Positions 43,205-54,099 of a stretch of DNA of 64,000 nucleotides are shown here, one piece after another. Every line of letters starts with the position of its first letter. Positions within the stretch are counted from its first letter, which is position 1. Under the pieces are notes generated by a model that searched no databases, was not told where the DNA came from, and saw nothing but the letters and a program-made list of their open reading frames with translations. Origin of the DNA: Trichobilharzia regenti (taxonomy: Eukaryota; Platyhelminthes; Trematoda; Strigeidida; Schistosomatidae); the NCBI GenBank assembly GCA_944472135.2, contig OX235268.1, forward strand, positions 5,834,589 through 5,898,588, given 5' to 3'. The translations under genes and the position numbers were made by a program.

Positions 43205-44753
43205 TTATAGATAAGATTTTATTTTGATAAACTGTCACACACAGTGTTGTACAATTATATTAACTGATGACCGTGTTTCGAGGATAAACTATTGCCACTC
43301 ATAATCATATCAAGTCACTACTCACACAACTTCCTTGCTTCATTTATATACATGTGTAGAATCGATTAGACATTGGATTAAAATCAATATGAGATAATGT
43401 ACATTCAGAAATAATAATATGAGTGTTATTCACCAAATACGATCAGTTAAGAAATAAGACGAGTGTTTTTACAGTCATAATAAGCTACTTGTTAGAATGT
43501 TGTGTTTGAATGTGTTTGAATTGAAATAGAATTTTAAGATTATTTATTATCCTCTTGTGATTTGACCTGCGGCAATAATATCTTCCATATCTCTGGTATT
43601 TACATTGAGTCATTTCTGTTGCATGTGATGGGTATAGACTCGATAAATAAGGATTCCGTGATGAGCCTCTCTCTCCACCTACCTATATTACTTTTTAGAA
43701 TTTTAACCCTATCCCATCCTATTGTGTGGCTGTTTGTTATTGCATAGAGTGTAATAGCTGAGCTTTTTTCTAAATTACTTATCTTTTTAGAGTCAACCAT
43801 TCTTACCTTAGCTAAATTCGTATGTTCTGATAATCTGACTATCCCCACCCGATCTACTAGTTTGATCTATGTAGTTGACCTCACAGTCATTGCAGGGTAT
43901 TTTTTAAATTATATTATTTTGTTCAATTGGATCCAACGGGTCGTTTAGTCTACAGAGCTTGTCTCTGAGTGAGTTTGTAGGTTTGAATGCCACCACTCTA
44001 ATTACTGCTTTATTAAGAATCCTACGTAGGGCCTCAGATGTCCCTTCCTTATATGGTATAACAGTGGATGACTTATATTCTTTCTTATTTGTGTTATCAT
44101 TAATAGTTTCACGATTATTTTTATTTTGCTTTTGGTCTTTACTGATCTTCCTAATGAATTCTATAGGCTAGATATTCAACACCAACGCTTCTTCTATCTG
44201 CTTTATTTCGTCATTTAGGTCTTTTCTTGTGCTACTTAGTGCTATGGCTCGGTTTGTTAGACACTTCACTAAGCCTGCCTTAACAGTTAACGGATGAGAC
44301 GAATTAAAGCGTAAATATCTGTACCAGAGATATGGAAGATATTATTGCCGCAGGTCAAATCACAAGAGGATAATAAATAATCTTAAAATTCTATTTCAAT
44401 TCAAACACATTCAAACACAACATTCTAACAAGTAGCTTATTATGACTGTAAAAACACTCGTCTTATTTCTTAACTGATCGTATTTGGTGAATAACACTCA
44501 TATTATTATTTCTGAATGTACATTATCTCATATTGATTTTAATCCAATGTCTAATCGATTCTACACATGTATATAAATGAAGCAAGGAAGTTGTGTGAGT
44601 AGTGACTTGATATGATTATGAGTGGCAATAGTTTGTCCTCGAAACACGGTCATCAGTTAATATAATTGTACAACACTGTGTGTGACAGTTTATCAAAATA
44701 AAATCTTATCCATAATGGAGTTATACTCTACCACAGTGCCCAAGTTTTATACT
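43205..44753 (-). mobile_element. PLE-1 inverted-repeat unit with 13-bp target duplication
   Basis: 1,549 bp flanked by perfect TTTAGTAAACTTA (43192-43204, 44754-44766). Terminal inverted repeats of about 394 bp (43205-43598, 44322-44714) are almost identical. The interior minus strand encodes the linker (YKEGTSEALRRILNKAVI) and a broken GIY-YIG domain (IIKIPCND-like, SNLEKSSAIT, HTIGWDRVKILKSN). No RT domain lies between the repeats. Confidence 0.9.
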
Positions 44754-44766
44754 TTTAGTAAACTTA

Positions 44767-45055
44767 AGGCTTCATTCACGATGAAAAATCTGCTGAGACG
44801 ATAGCTAACAATCAAATTAGGCGTCTGTTACCTTGGTAGTAATTCCTATTTCATCATATAACTATAACCGTATCTTCAGAACCATAGTCCTATTTCACGT
44901 TAGGGATTAAAAGATGAATTGCCTAATTCCGCCTGTTCCATGTGTATCTACTCATTTAACTGTTCCTGTGGAGTGAGGCAGTTAGCTGCATAGACCGTAC
45001 GTACAATTAGGCGTGTTTCTCATCGGATTTCCAAACATCATCATCCTGCATAGTG
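44767..45055. other. intronic DNA, nothing recognised
   Basis: No coding or repeat match. Confidence 0.4.
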
Positions 45056-45059
45056 GGGT

Positions 45060-46010
45060 TAAGTAATTAGATAAGAGAAGATAAAATTCTCAGCTCACAG
45101 GAGATCAGATGAGAAGTTGGTGATGTAATAATACAGTGAGCAAAACTCAGAAGATCAAGAAGGGCTATCGCATAAGAGAGTCAAGCGAAAAATAATGGAG
45201 GGGGCGGGGGTGTGGAGTGAAAAGATAAGTTAACAAACTTAACAAAATTAGATAACACAGAATTACTAAGAAGTGAGTCGCCAGGGTACTTGAGGTCCAA
45301 CAACGGATTGTTTTTGGACAAATAAGTTAGGCTTCAATCCATTAATTGCTATAGCTTCAGCAAAACTGAGAAGACTTGAGGTACTTTGTCTGTTAATTAT
45401 TATTTTGAGTGAATTCAGCACATTTACTCGGTCTCTTGTGTCAATCAGGTGTTTGGCGATTGAAGAGCTTAAACAATTCGGTCCCTTTAACCACAGACTC
45501 CTTGGTACATGTTCTCAGAATCTTACGTAGGCGCTACTCTCTGTTCTTCCAATGTAACTGCTCCCACAAATACATGTGAATTGGTATACAGAGTTGGAAG
45601 TAACATGTGAGGGGTACTTGTCAATCTTCGATTGCACCAGTGAGGAGGTTGTTCGGCGTAGAGAGAGTAATAATGCTGCAGGATACGTCCTAGGCAGAGC
45701 TGCGCTTAATCTTTTATTTACCATTCTCATAATTTCGTATCCCTTGTAGTCGAGTTTGATGAAAAAATAGACTTCTTAGTGGCTGTAGTTGTATCAAGCT
45801 GCTTCTCAAACAAGATATATATTTATACATATATGTCGTAAATTGCAACGCGTTATTTCACTATGACGCTCTGACAATGTACTTGCTAATGGACAAAAGT
45901 TTGTTAAAATTGTACACTTTTTATCTTCATTTTTCTTAAAAATTCATGTTGTACGCAGCTGATGATGAGAACCGACGACATAAAATAGATCGAGATTATT
46001 CTGCGCCAAT
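45060..46010 (-). mobile_element. PLE-2 3' half with terminus
   Basis: Minus-strand GIY-YIG frame QSKIDKYPSHVTSNSVYQFT then CICGSSYIGRTESSAYVRF, and downstream FAEAIAINGLKPNLFVQK. The far terminus (45780-46010) includes a plus-strand hammerhead, mirror-placed as in the 33.6-35.1 kb copy. RT part absent. Confidence 0.8.
45954..46005 (+). ncRNA. hammerhead motif, PLE-2 terminus
   Basis: Stem I CGCAG / CUGCG, core CUGAUGA, GACA in place of GAAA, stem III AUAA / UUAU, cleavage after AUU. Stem I covaries with the AGCAG / CUGCU stem at 35029-35083, supporting a conserved structure; the GACA change probably kills this copy. Confidence 0.55.
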
Positions 46011-46339
46011 GTTTCTTCTTTCTTTGTTCAAATTTATAAAAGGGAATCATTGTATGAAAGGTGTAAAAATAAAACCGCTAGAGAATACGACAAAGGAGGT
46101 TGTCAAGCGATACAATTATATCACTACTCATGGCGAAAGAATCCAAACAAGTTGACTTCATATGAAAGCTATCAGCTGAAGTGATGTTGTTCTTTTTTTT
46201 TTATTTTCCTTCATGTGCCCAGTGGAACATAGGGCTTGAAGTTTCTGTAGCAGTGTTTAATTTTCCAGGATGGGGTTGCTAGCCTCATGCTCAATCTTTA
46301 CTCTTTACCTGCATTATTTCTGCCTAGCAAGATAAAGGA

Positions 46340-46416
46340 ATGCGTCGGCCGGGGTTCGAACCCCGTACCATGTATATGGACGGCGAGCGTCCTAACCACT
46401 GTGCCGCCGACGCACG
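46340..46416 (-). mobile_element. SINE-C tRNA-like head, solo
   Basis: 72-nt tRNA-sized unit with perfect seven-pair ends GCGTCGG / CCGACGC, A-box-like GGCACAGTGGTTAGG, B-box GGGGTTCGAACCCC. No D-arm or anticodon arm folds cleanly, and the same unit heads longer SINE-C copies, so it is a SINE head and not a tRNA gene. RTE-II end relics lie at 46190-46240. Confidence 0.7.
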
Positions 46417-46511
46417 ATGTTGTCCTACAAGGCGGACAATGAAAACTTCACAACCAAAATTAACAAGTCAGCCCAGAGAACACACACAAAAAAGGCATAC
46501 ATATTACTTAC

Positions 46512-46853
46512 CACTAGATTCACATTCATATACAGTCACATAGATCGTCCTAGTACCAGTATTATTATTATTAGTAGTAGTATTCGTAGCAGTAGTCGTA
46601 ATGCTTCTACCCCCGTCATATAATTCTTGAGTAGTATACGCGACAGCCAATCGGCCACTATATGCACAATCCATATCCAATATAATAATATTGGGTGTAG
46701 TAGTCATTTCCGGACTAGTGTTATTATTATTATTCGTAGTGGTGGTAGTAGTACTGTCACCTTGTAATTGTAATTCAATACAACTTGACATTGATTGCAT
46801 CAAAGGCATTTGCCATTCATCCCACGTGAACAAATTTATAAATTTGCTTTTGG
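46512..46853 (-). CDS. DMXL: DMXL exon d (poly-Thr/Asn-rich WD40 segment)
   Basis: 342 nt, completes a split Ala codon and ends one base into a Gly codon. Conserved blocks are DEWQMPLM, CAYSGRLAVAY (vertebrate CSYTGRIAVAY) and VYECESSG (vertebrate IFECESTGG). Two low-complexity runs of Thr then Asn interrupt the blades. A 530-bp foldback repeat lies only about 75 bp upstream of its acceptor. Confidence 0.92.
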
Positions 46854-46924
46854 CTATATTACATTTGAAAAGGTGGAGAAAAACCAGAAGAAAAAATGTA
46901 CAATGAAGAATCATCGATAAAGTA

Positions 46925-47455
46925 AGATAAAAATTTTGATGTGGTTGTGTTCTCTGAGCTGGATAGTTAATTTGAGAACCTCTCATCGCCCTACTAGGCG
47001 ACTTCTTCAACGCATACTTCAATTTGTTGAAATGAGCTTTTAGATATTTTTCCATGAGTTTATTAATCATCTCTCCTGGTCGGTGACCACCTTGGACGTG
47101 ATTGATGATTATCATCAATCAATAGACACATAGAGATAGACAAAATTTATCGACGGATAAGGAAGAAACCTCACACACACACAAAGGGTCAAAGTTCAAG
47201 TCTAGGAAACAAACAGTTCCAATACAAGTAGCTGCCTAGTGGGTAATAAAAACACACAAAAACAACCAATCACGTCCAAGGTGGTCACCCGCCAGGTAAG
47301 ATGCTTAATAAACTCATGGAGAAATCTAAAAGCTCACTTCAACAGATTGAAATATGCACTGAAGATGTGGCCTAGTAGGACGGGTGATGAAAGCTTTGCA
47401 AATTAACTATCCAGCTAGCTAAGAGAACACAACCACATCAAAATCATCCACCTGA
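46925..47455. repeat. foldback: inverted repeat of ~175-bp arms
   Basis: 46930-47105 and 47272-47447 are reverse complements (e.g. TTTTGATGTGGTTGTGTTCTC with its complement at the far end; GGTGACCACCTTGGACGTGAT). Spacer about 165 bp. A 3' scrap resembles 195-255. Class unknown. Confidence 0.75.
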
Positions 47456-47649
47456 GGTACAAATCTTCTCTATCATATCTAAAATGAATATTGCAGTGAA
47501 TTTATAGACAAGGAGACTCCACAGCAGTGCGAAAACACGATCCCCCACAAGGGATGGAATTTAGATCCCTCAGATTATGCGACAAAGCGCGTTTGTTTGT
47601 AGGGATTCTGTTTTTTTTTAAAGTATGCCCCAAAAAACTAATTCTTGAA

Positions 47650-48872
47650 AATTAATCGGATACTCGCTAGCGATTGGCTACAGGATGGAGCTGTCTGAAG
47701 TTCCCGTGAGAATTCGTGACCAGTAAAGTCTATATCTAGTCTCTGTCTGGATTCAACATAGAACTTGGCACCGAAGTGCACCAGTTCGAGTTGCCACCTT
47801 CCAAATAGCACACAGAGGTAGACAAGAAGATGAGTGAAGAGAATCAATACAGTCTGACAAGTATACGAGTGAAACAGAATGGGTAATGGTAGAAAGGAGG
47901 AATATGAAAGATAACAGAGACTGAATACATCTGAGCTGGCCATTGACAACGATTTTGAGCCATGTCACCTATTGTCTCCAGCCATTGATTGATTCCTAGA
48001 GTCAGTCCCGAGGGCCCCAACCCGGAAGTCTGCATCTCCCTATCTGACTCAGTTTAACTGTCAAGGATTTCATGGATTGATGAGGCCATGTTTTTGTTTG
48101 GCCACCGCTGGCTCTTTTCCTACCTGCACTTATATCAGCTAGTAATGCCCGTCGGGGGAGGCGGTGGTTAGGCATCCGCACCACGTGACCTAGCCATCTC
48201 AATCTATGTAACTTTATAGCCTCGTCGATTGATTTTCCCTGTTTGCCCAACACTCTACGCCTAACGTCAACATTACTTACCTAATTATACCACCACCTAA
48301 CGTGAGAAAGAGATCGCAGACATCTATGATCGAAAGCAGTCAACCTTTTCATGTCTTCAACGCGTATTGGCCATGTTTCAGAGCCATAGAGAAGGACGGA
48401 GCGAACTGTTGAGCAGTACACACGTCCCTTGGTTGATAGCCGGATGTCACGCCTACGCCAGAGATGGTGTGTAATTCAGCGAAAGCAGCTCGAGCTTTTT
48501 GGATCCGTGATTGAGATTTCATCGCCAATCAGTCCATTGATGCTGGCTGATACAACTTCCCAAATAGGTGAAGTGGTCATATCTAGTCGGGAGCGAGGAT
48601 GGTGTTCCCCACCCCCGTCCGATGACGTTAGTTGGTGCCAGTCGCGATAGAAATTAAGAATTGGTAGAAGTTAGAATTCATGGGCTGGCTGACCATTCAG
48701 TCGAATCCCAGTGGCGCTGGATGATACACAAGCTTTCCTTGTAATCTGAAGATCCTAGGTTCGAAACCTGTTCGGTGTGTACTACAATGAGTTTCAAACT
48801 AGGCTGACAAGACAGCTGTCCAGTACTCGCTGGTTTTCAATGGTTCTCTAACTGATATCAATCTGTAGTCTA
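47650..48872 (+). mobile_element. SINE-B split by RTE-I
   Basis: Left part 47650-47741 (GAATTCGTGACCAGTAAAGTC), right part 48579-48872 (head with GGTTCGAAACC, ribozyme remnant GACAAGACAGCTGTCCAGTAC, tail GTTCTCTAACTGATATCAAT). Confidence 0.75.
47742..48578 (-). mobile_element. RTE-I copy (subtype b) with 10-bp target duplication
   Basis: Flanked by ATATCTAGTC (47732-47741, 48579-48588). 3' UTR identical in plan to 29974-30860; peptide [20 protein letters not shown]. 5'-truncated at the HVDHFTYLGS region. Confidence 0.9.
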
Positions 48873-48875
48873 ACC

Positions 48876-50520
48876 TATATATATATATATATATAATATT
48901 ATTCCGTTGGGTTTTGAGTGGAACACGAGGATTCAAGAGAGCATGCCCCCCCCCACCCCGCCAATTTTGTCCTAATCCCTCGTAACTCTCTTTAGCTGAC
49001 TCCACGATTTCACACTAGGACACACGTCCAAATTCGTTGTTTCTCATTCAAGTGACACCCACCAAGTGATAGTCTGGTGCACGATGTCAATCAACAGTCC
49101 GCTCACTGCGTATCCAATTCATCACCATTTTCTTTAGAATATCCCTTCTTCCAGTAAAAGGTTCTTGATTGGTTCTCGTTTGCAGACCTTCTTATTACTA
49201 ATTCTTACTGGCTGGCCGGATGGCCATCTGATTTTTTGTATGAAGTCAGCGGTTGATAAAAGTCTATAGAAGTTTGTTAGAAAATACTTTTCACGATATG
49301 TTGGTCAATTTTTTGACCCACATAGAAGAAGGAGTTGAATGACTTAACATTGTTGTTGAAAATCACAATTTTTGTTCCTTATGCTGAGGCGGAGTGCAAA
49401 AAAAAAAATTCCCAAACTAATTTCAGAGTAATGAAGGCCTTTTTTGCCTTTTGTAATTCTGGTTGGTTTTGACATGCCTCGTCCGTTCCGATTTGCCTGT
49501 ATTGTGTATTTGAAATGATAGTGATTAGTTAGATAAGTGCCGGGCAGTAACCTCTTTCGAATTTCTTCCGTTGATAGTGATCAGTGCTTGCTGTTGTTGT
49601 TGTTGTTGGCTGGTTGGTTTGTTCGTTGTTAATCTTCATCATCTCTGTCTTGTATGTTCATCGAGAGTACTGTCTTCGCTGCCAGCCTCTTCAGCCAACT
49701 TATTAGTTTTCTATAGTTTGATTTGTAAGGGTTAATTTTCTTTTTTTTACGAATTGATCACACATTGATATCAGTTAGAGAACCATTGAAAACCAGCACT
49801 GCAGTACTGGACAGCTGTTTCCCTAGTCCTAGTTTGGGAATCATCGGCAGTACGCACCCACCACAGGGGGCTCGAACATACGACCTTCCGGTTATAAACC
49901 AAACTATAGAAAATGAATCTGATACTCGCTCGCTAGTAACTTGCTACAGGATGGAGTTTCCTGGAGTTCTAGTGAAAAGTAGTGACCAGTGAGATCCATC
50001 GAGATGTCACGTGTGAGGATGGATGTCCCACCAACGACAATGGTCGGAGTTGCGCTAAATCATGAATTGGTAGAAGTTAGAATTTATGCACTGCCCATTG
50101 AATCGGATCCCGGTGGCTGAATGGTATACAAGCTGGTCTTGTTACCGGAAAGTCCTGGGTTCGAACCTTGGTGGTGGGTGCGTACTGCCGATGATTCCCA
50201 AACTAGGCCGAAACAGTTGTCCAGCACTCCCCTTTGATTTTCAATGGTTCTCTAACTGATATCAATCCGTGATTAACTTGTTAGTTTTCGCCTGCAAGTC
50301 TTCAAATTTTTGTGACATTATACATAAATGGTCCGTGAAGTCCAAATAGTCTAGGGTCTTTTCGCTCCCCACGCATGATGCGCTGCATAATCTAGTCCAC
50401 CACAATTAGGAATGTCACTGGTGATAGTAAGCAAGCAGCCTTGTCTTACTCCAGTCTTCACTTTAAAGGTTTCTTCGTTGAATTTTCCATTGGAGATCAC
50501 TTGACATGAGAATTTTCATA
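48876..50520 (-). mobile_element. RTE-II copy split by a SINE-B pair
   Basis: Minus strand from 3' end (48900, TTGGGTTTTGAGTGGAACAC) to 49711, resuming 50275-50520 (relics of GVRQGCLLTITSDIPNCGGL, MRQ). Broken frame. Confidence 0.75.
49712..50274. mobile_element. SINE-B inverted pair with 15-bp target duplication
   Basis: 563 bp between AACTTATTAGTTTTC (49697-49711) and AACTTGTTAGTTTTC (50275-50289), 14 of 15 matching. Minus arm with tail, ribozyme and part of head; plus arm with 5' body, A-box TGGCTGAATGG, B-box GGGTTCGAACC, ribozyme (GUACUG, CCGAUGA, GAAACAGUUGUC, CAGCAC) and tail. Confidence 0.85.
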
Positions 50521-50789
50521 GGGTTAAGGGTGAAAATTAACTACTAAAGCCAATAAGTTAGCCCTACTCCCCACAAAAGAAATGCAAACTGTAACATAAC
50601 TACAAGCACATAGAGTGAAAAAACATTCAAAATGATACTTAGTTTGAAATTTAAAGTTCTGTCAATGAAAGCTGATAGAGTCAAACACAGCCAGGAGGGC
50701 TACACGTTACATTCCAATTCGCATAACCGTACTGTAAAGAAGAGAAGACCGATGAGGCTCAAAGACAATGTTTATCAGGGCAAACGCAT

Positions 50790-50962
50790 TGTAGGTGGCC
50801 CAACGGTTAGGACAATCGCCGACCATGCACATAGTCCGGCGTTCGATCCCCCGCCGACACACACCTAATATCCAATGGTCAACCTGCTACCGATATCACA
50901 TGCTGAGAATTCCATACTTGTATCAATAAAACGGTGTGGAATCAGGCTATTATCAGTAAAAT
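50790..50962 (+). mobile_element. SINE-C
   Basis: GTGGCCCAACGGTTAGGAC, GGCGTTCGATCCCCC, GCCGACACACACC, then body and end ACTTGTATCAATAAAACGGT. Confidence 0.75.
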
Positions 50963-50984
50963 TTGGTATACCATCTCCATGAAA

Positions 50985-51412
50985 TCCTATAACCAATCAA
51001 ATCCCTACAAACCAACACTTGAATATTGATGAGATGCTCACCAGCGACTTGCCCTATTCAGGTAGGTAGTTAGTTACCTGGGGTTCTAGTGAAAAGTCGT
51101 GACCAGTAGGGTGCAGCACGTGGGGTTTGAGGACAAATACTCGAAGAAGACATTGGCTAGGGGTCACGCTATGTCGTGAATCGGCAGAAGTTAGAATTCA
51201 TGTGCCATTGGTCCCAGTGGCTTAATGGTCTACGAGCTAGGTCGCCTTGTAACCAGAAGTTCCTGGTTTCGAACTCCGTGGGTGGTGCGTAATGCTGAAG
51301 CAGAGTTCCAAGCTAGGTTGACGTAACAGCTGTCCAGTACTTCCTGGCAGGTTTCCAATGGTTCTCTAACCAATGTCAGCTCATGATGAAATCCTGTAAC
51401 CATTTCTTTAGG
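50985..51412 (+). mobile_element. SINE-B, long plus-strand copy
   Basis: Starts with tail-like CAATCAAATCCCTACAAACC, then 5' body, head (GTGGCTTAATGGTC, GGTTTCGAACTCC), decayed ribozyme (GCTGAAGCAGAG) and tail to 51400. Ends about 230 bp from exon c. Confidence 0.75.
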
Positions 51413-51641
51413 TATTTATTTGCACATCATTTGCAAACTGGTCAAATATCACCACATTAGATAGCTTGTTTAATTCTGCACAGTGTTGTGTGACGTTCTT
51501 CTCATACAGTTCTTTTCTTCTTCGATTGCTTTTTTTTCCAGTGCCTAAAAAATATACTGTTACTTTTCTGAATTTGTTTACTGATATACTACTACTACTT
51601 ATATCTGAATATAAGTAGCACTCACCACAGAAAAGGCTTAC

Positions 51642-51840
51642 CTTTATCAGATATTGAATAATCTGGTGTATTTGATTCACATTTCCAAAATCGTAAACAA
51701 CCATCCGAACAAGCTGAAACAATTAAATACGGTGGTGGAGCATTGAAGGTTGACAGTGCTGCCCAACTGACATGAGCAGCTGACACTTGAGCACAGATTA
51801 TGGATACACTCGATGGAAGATTCAGCTTACAGTCACATAC
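51642..51840 (-). CDS. DMXL: DMXL exon c (WD40 blade, RFWKC)
   Basis: 199 nt, enters phase 0 and leaves one extra base. It contains PPPYLIVSACSDGCLRFWKC, which aligns with APYLVVTTCSDNKVRFWKC of vertebrate DMXL: the classic W-D repeat strand with GC..FW in place of GH..WD. The upstream half (LNLPSSVSIICAQVSAAH) matches LDLPENVEVIRATPSAGH. Splice sites: acceptor TTTTAG, donor GTAAGC. Confidence 0.93.
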
Positions 51841-52059
51841 CTAAAATTATTTGGTTTTAAAAAAATATGAAATTAGATTGATCGGAAAATGTCACAGGTG
51901 GCTGGTACACAAAGTAGCATTAATCCATGAATTCTATGACTCTTTGTCTCTACCTGATCTAATTTCTTGGAGTACGTGCATCAGGAAGAGTATTAGCCTT
52001 TGAGGCTCGTCACACGCAGCCTGTTTGAAGTGATTATTGGAGTTGTATCAGAATTACAA

Positions 52060-52375
52060 TTTTGTCGATGGTTACACTTCACGGTAAGTCGGGATGCACA
52101 CTTTTCGTGATCCACCTTTACCAACTCCCACCACCCCAGAGACTAGAGTGAAAATAACTAGGTTCCTGGTCATCTGTGGGAAATATCTAACTACTGTTAC
52201 ACCCCTACTCTCTAGGGGTACAAATTTGCCTCCAGACCCGCGAAAGCTTGTCCAAACGACCCGCAGGAAAATAAGTTCCGACCAATTTAGCTAGCTGGGT
52301 GATTACTGCAATATGCGAGCCCAACACCAACACACGTTAAGGTAACAGCTATCGATCGGGTTGTATCTTGTATGT
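52060..52375. repeat. dispersed repeat, second copy
   Basis: Partner of the right part of 26451-27010 (AAGTCGGGATGCACAC, GTTAAGGTAACAGCTATCGAT). Unclassified. Confidence 0.5.
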
Positions 52376-52384
52376 TGCCTGATT

Positions 52385-53620
52385 CTGTCTGTTTTCGACA
52401 TAGAACTTTGCACAAATGTGCGGAAGTTCAAGTCGCCACATTCCGTGTAGCACGCGAAGCAAGAGAAGAAACTACAAGAAAAGCATAATAGAAACAGTAA
52501 GCAGAGGTGTGAGACAAAGGATACTAATAACGAAGGACAAAACAGTTTCATTGGAGATCATAAGTCACAAGGAGTGGATGCATCTGCCCCGGCCACTGAG
52601 AACGATGAGTTTGAGCCATGTCACCAATTGTTTCCAACCATAGATTTTTACCGTCCCGATGACCCCAACCACTTAGGAAGTCTACACCTTCCTACATGGC
52701 TTAGACCAACTGTTGTGGATTTCATTGACTGGTGAGGCCAAGTTTTCGTTTGACCGCCGTCTAGCTCTTTTCCAGCCTGACCCTATATCCGCTAACATTG
52801 CTCGTCGAGGGAGGCGATGGCTTGGCATACGTAACACATGTCCTAACCATCTCAGTCTTTGTAAATTCACGACTTCGTCGATTGATTTCCCCTGTTTACC
52901 TAGAACTCTACGCCTAACCTCAATGTTGCTAACCTTATTATGCCACTTTACACGGGAAATAGAGTGCAGGCACCTATGATCAAAGACAGCTAGTCTTTTC
53001 ATGTCTTCCACTCTCAGTGGCCAGGTCTCACTCACAGCCATAAAGGAGGACGGAGCGGACTGATGAGCAGTACACCCGCCCTTTGGTCAATAGTCGAACA
53101 TCTCGTCTACGCCAGAGTCGGCGTAAACTAACAAATGCGAAACGAGCCCCTTGTATTCGTGCTGAGATTTCGTCAGAGATCAGCCCGTTGGGGCTGATGG
53201 TACTTCCCAAATAAGTGAAGCGGTCAACGTGCTCTACCACTTCACTTCCTATTTTTAAACTAGGCGCCGATGTAGTCCAGTCCTGTAACATCATCTTGCA
53301 TTTGGCGGGAGCGAATCGCTCGCATGCCAAACATTCGTAGATTGCGGCTCAAGGTGTTTAGAAGACTCTGCATTTCGTCAGTGTCTTCGCCTAGAAGGAC
53401 TATATCGTCTGCATATTCCAAGTCAACGAGATTATTCCCCGGTAGCAAGTCAATTCCTGAGTCACTGAAGTCACCTAGGGTTAAGTCCATTAACACATCT
53501 TTTGATGAAGTTGAATAGAAAAGGAGATAATGGGCATCCTTGACGGACACCACTGGTCGTCATCAGTTCAGATGACAGCTCGCCGTAAGCCCTCACCTGG
53601 CTGTATGAGTACGAATAGAG
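52385..53620 (-). mobile_element. RTE-I copy with 9-bp target duplication
   Basis: Flanked by TGCCTGATT (52376-52384, 53621-53629). 1,236 bp, reaching into the RT palm (LEYADDIVLLGEDTDEMQSL, DVLMDLTLGDFSDSGIDLL). Frameshifts near 53330, 53035 and 52760 make it inactive. Confidence 0.9.
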
Positions 53621-53699
53621 TGCCTGATTGCTGTTCTCAGACCTCTCGACTCCATGGTCAGATGCTTCTACGATGTCTTATTATCAAACTTGAAGTAAA

Positions 53700-53990
53700 A
53701 TTGATGAATGGTGACTAGCTGCAGTGGAATCCAGGTTCAGTTCATCAACAGGAGAGTCCAAACTGAACTTAAAATATTAATTGATACTCGTTGCACACGA
53801 AATAGGTGGCTATCATGTCTCAATTGGTCTAGTGGATAATGCTTTAGCGTTTGACACAATAGCTGCACTGGGTTAGAGCCTTAGCAGGAACACCATCATC
53901 ACCCATTGTGGGAGAATGCATGTATATCCAGCTGACGAGTAGTTTCAAATACGACAAAAAGTGCTAATCCTCATCCACCAACTTAATCTG
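53700..53990. mobile_element. SINE-A inverted pair, decayed
   Basis: Short minus arm (TAGCTGCAGTGGAATCCAGG complement) then a plus arm with A-box TGGTCTAGTGG, B-box-like GGGTTAGAGCC and ribozyme relic (ATATCCAG, CTGACGA, then ATACGACAAAAAGTGC). GAAA is replaced, so the ribozyme is dead. Confidence 0.7.
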
Positions 53991-54099
53991 GCTTTTTGTA
54001 TAAGAATAAATTAAATTTTTACAAAATGTTTGTTCTCATCATACACTTCAAGGTCCCAATTAATATGAATCATTCCAATTAAGCTGATCGGTTATTATA

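Noticed and set aside
43235..43260. CTGATGA in the PLE-1 terminus as a hammerhead
   Set aside because: No GAAA at the needed distance on that strand. On the other strand GAAA and GUC are present, but the 5' core reads AUUAUGA and is preceded by extra bases. Not a canonical hammerhead.
46340..46416. Possible functional tRNA gene
   Set aside because: Acceptor-like ends and a B box are present, but no clean D or anticodon arm, and the same unit heads six longer SINE-C copies.
46854..47118. Extension of the exon d open frame upstream to an ATG near 47118
   Set aside because: The frame stays open by chance through the foldback repeat; the acceptor at 46854 gives the correct phase with exon c.
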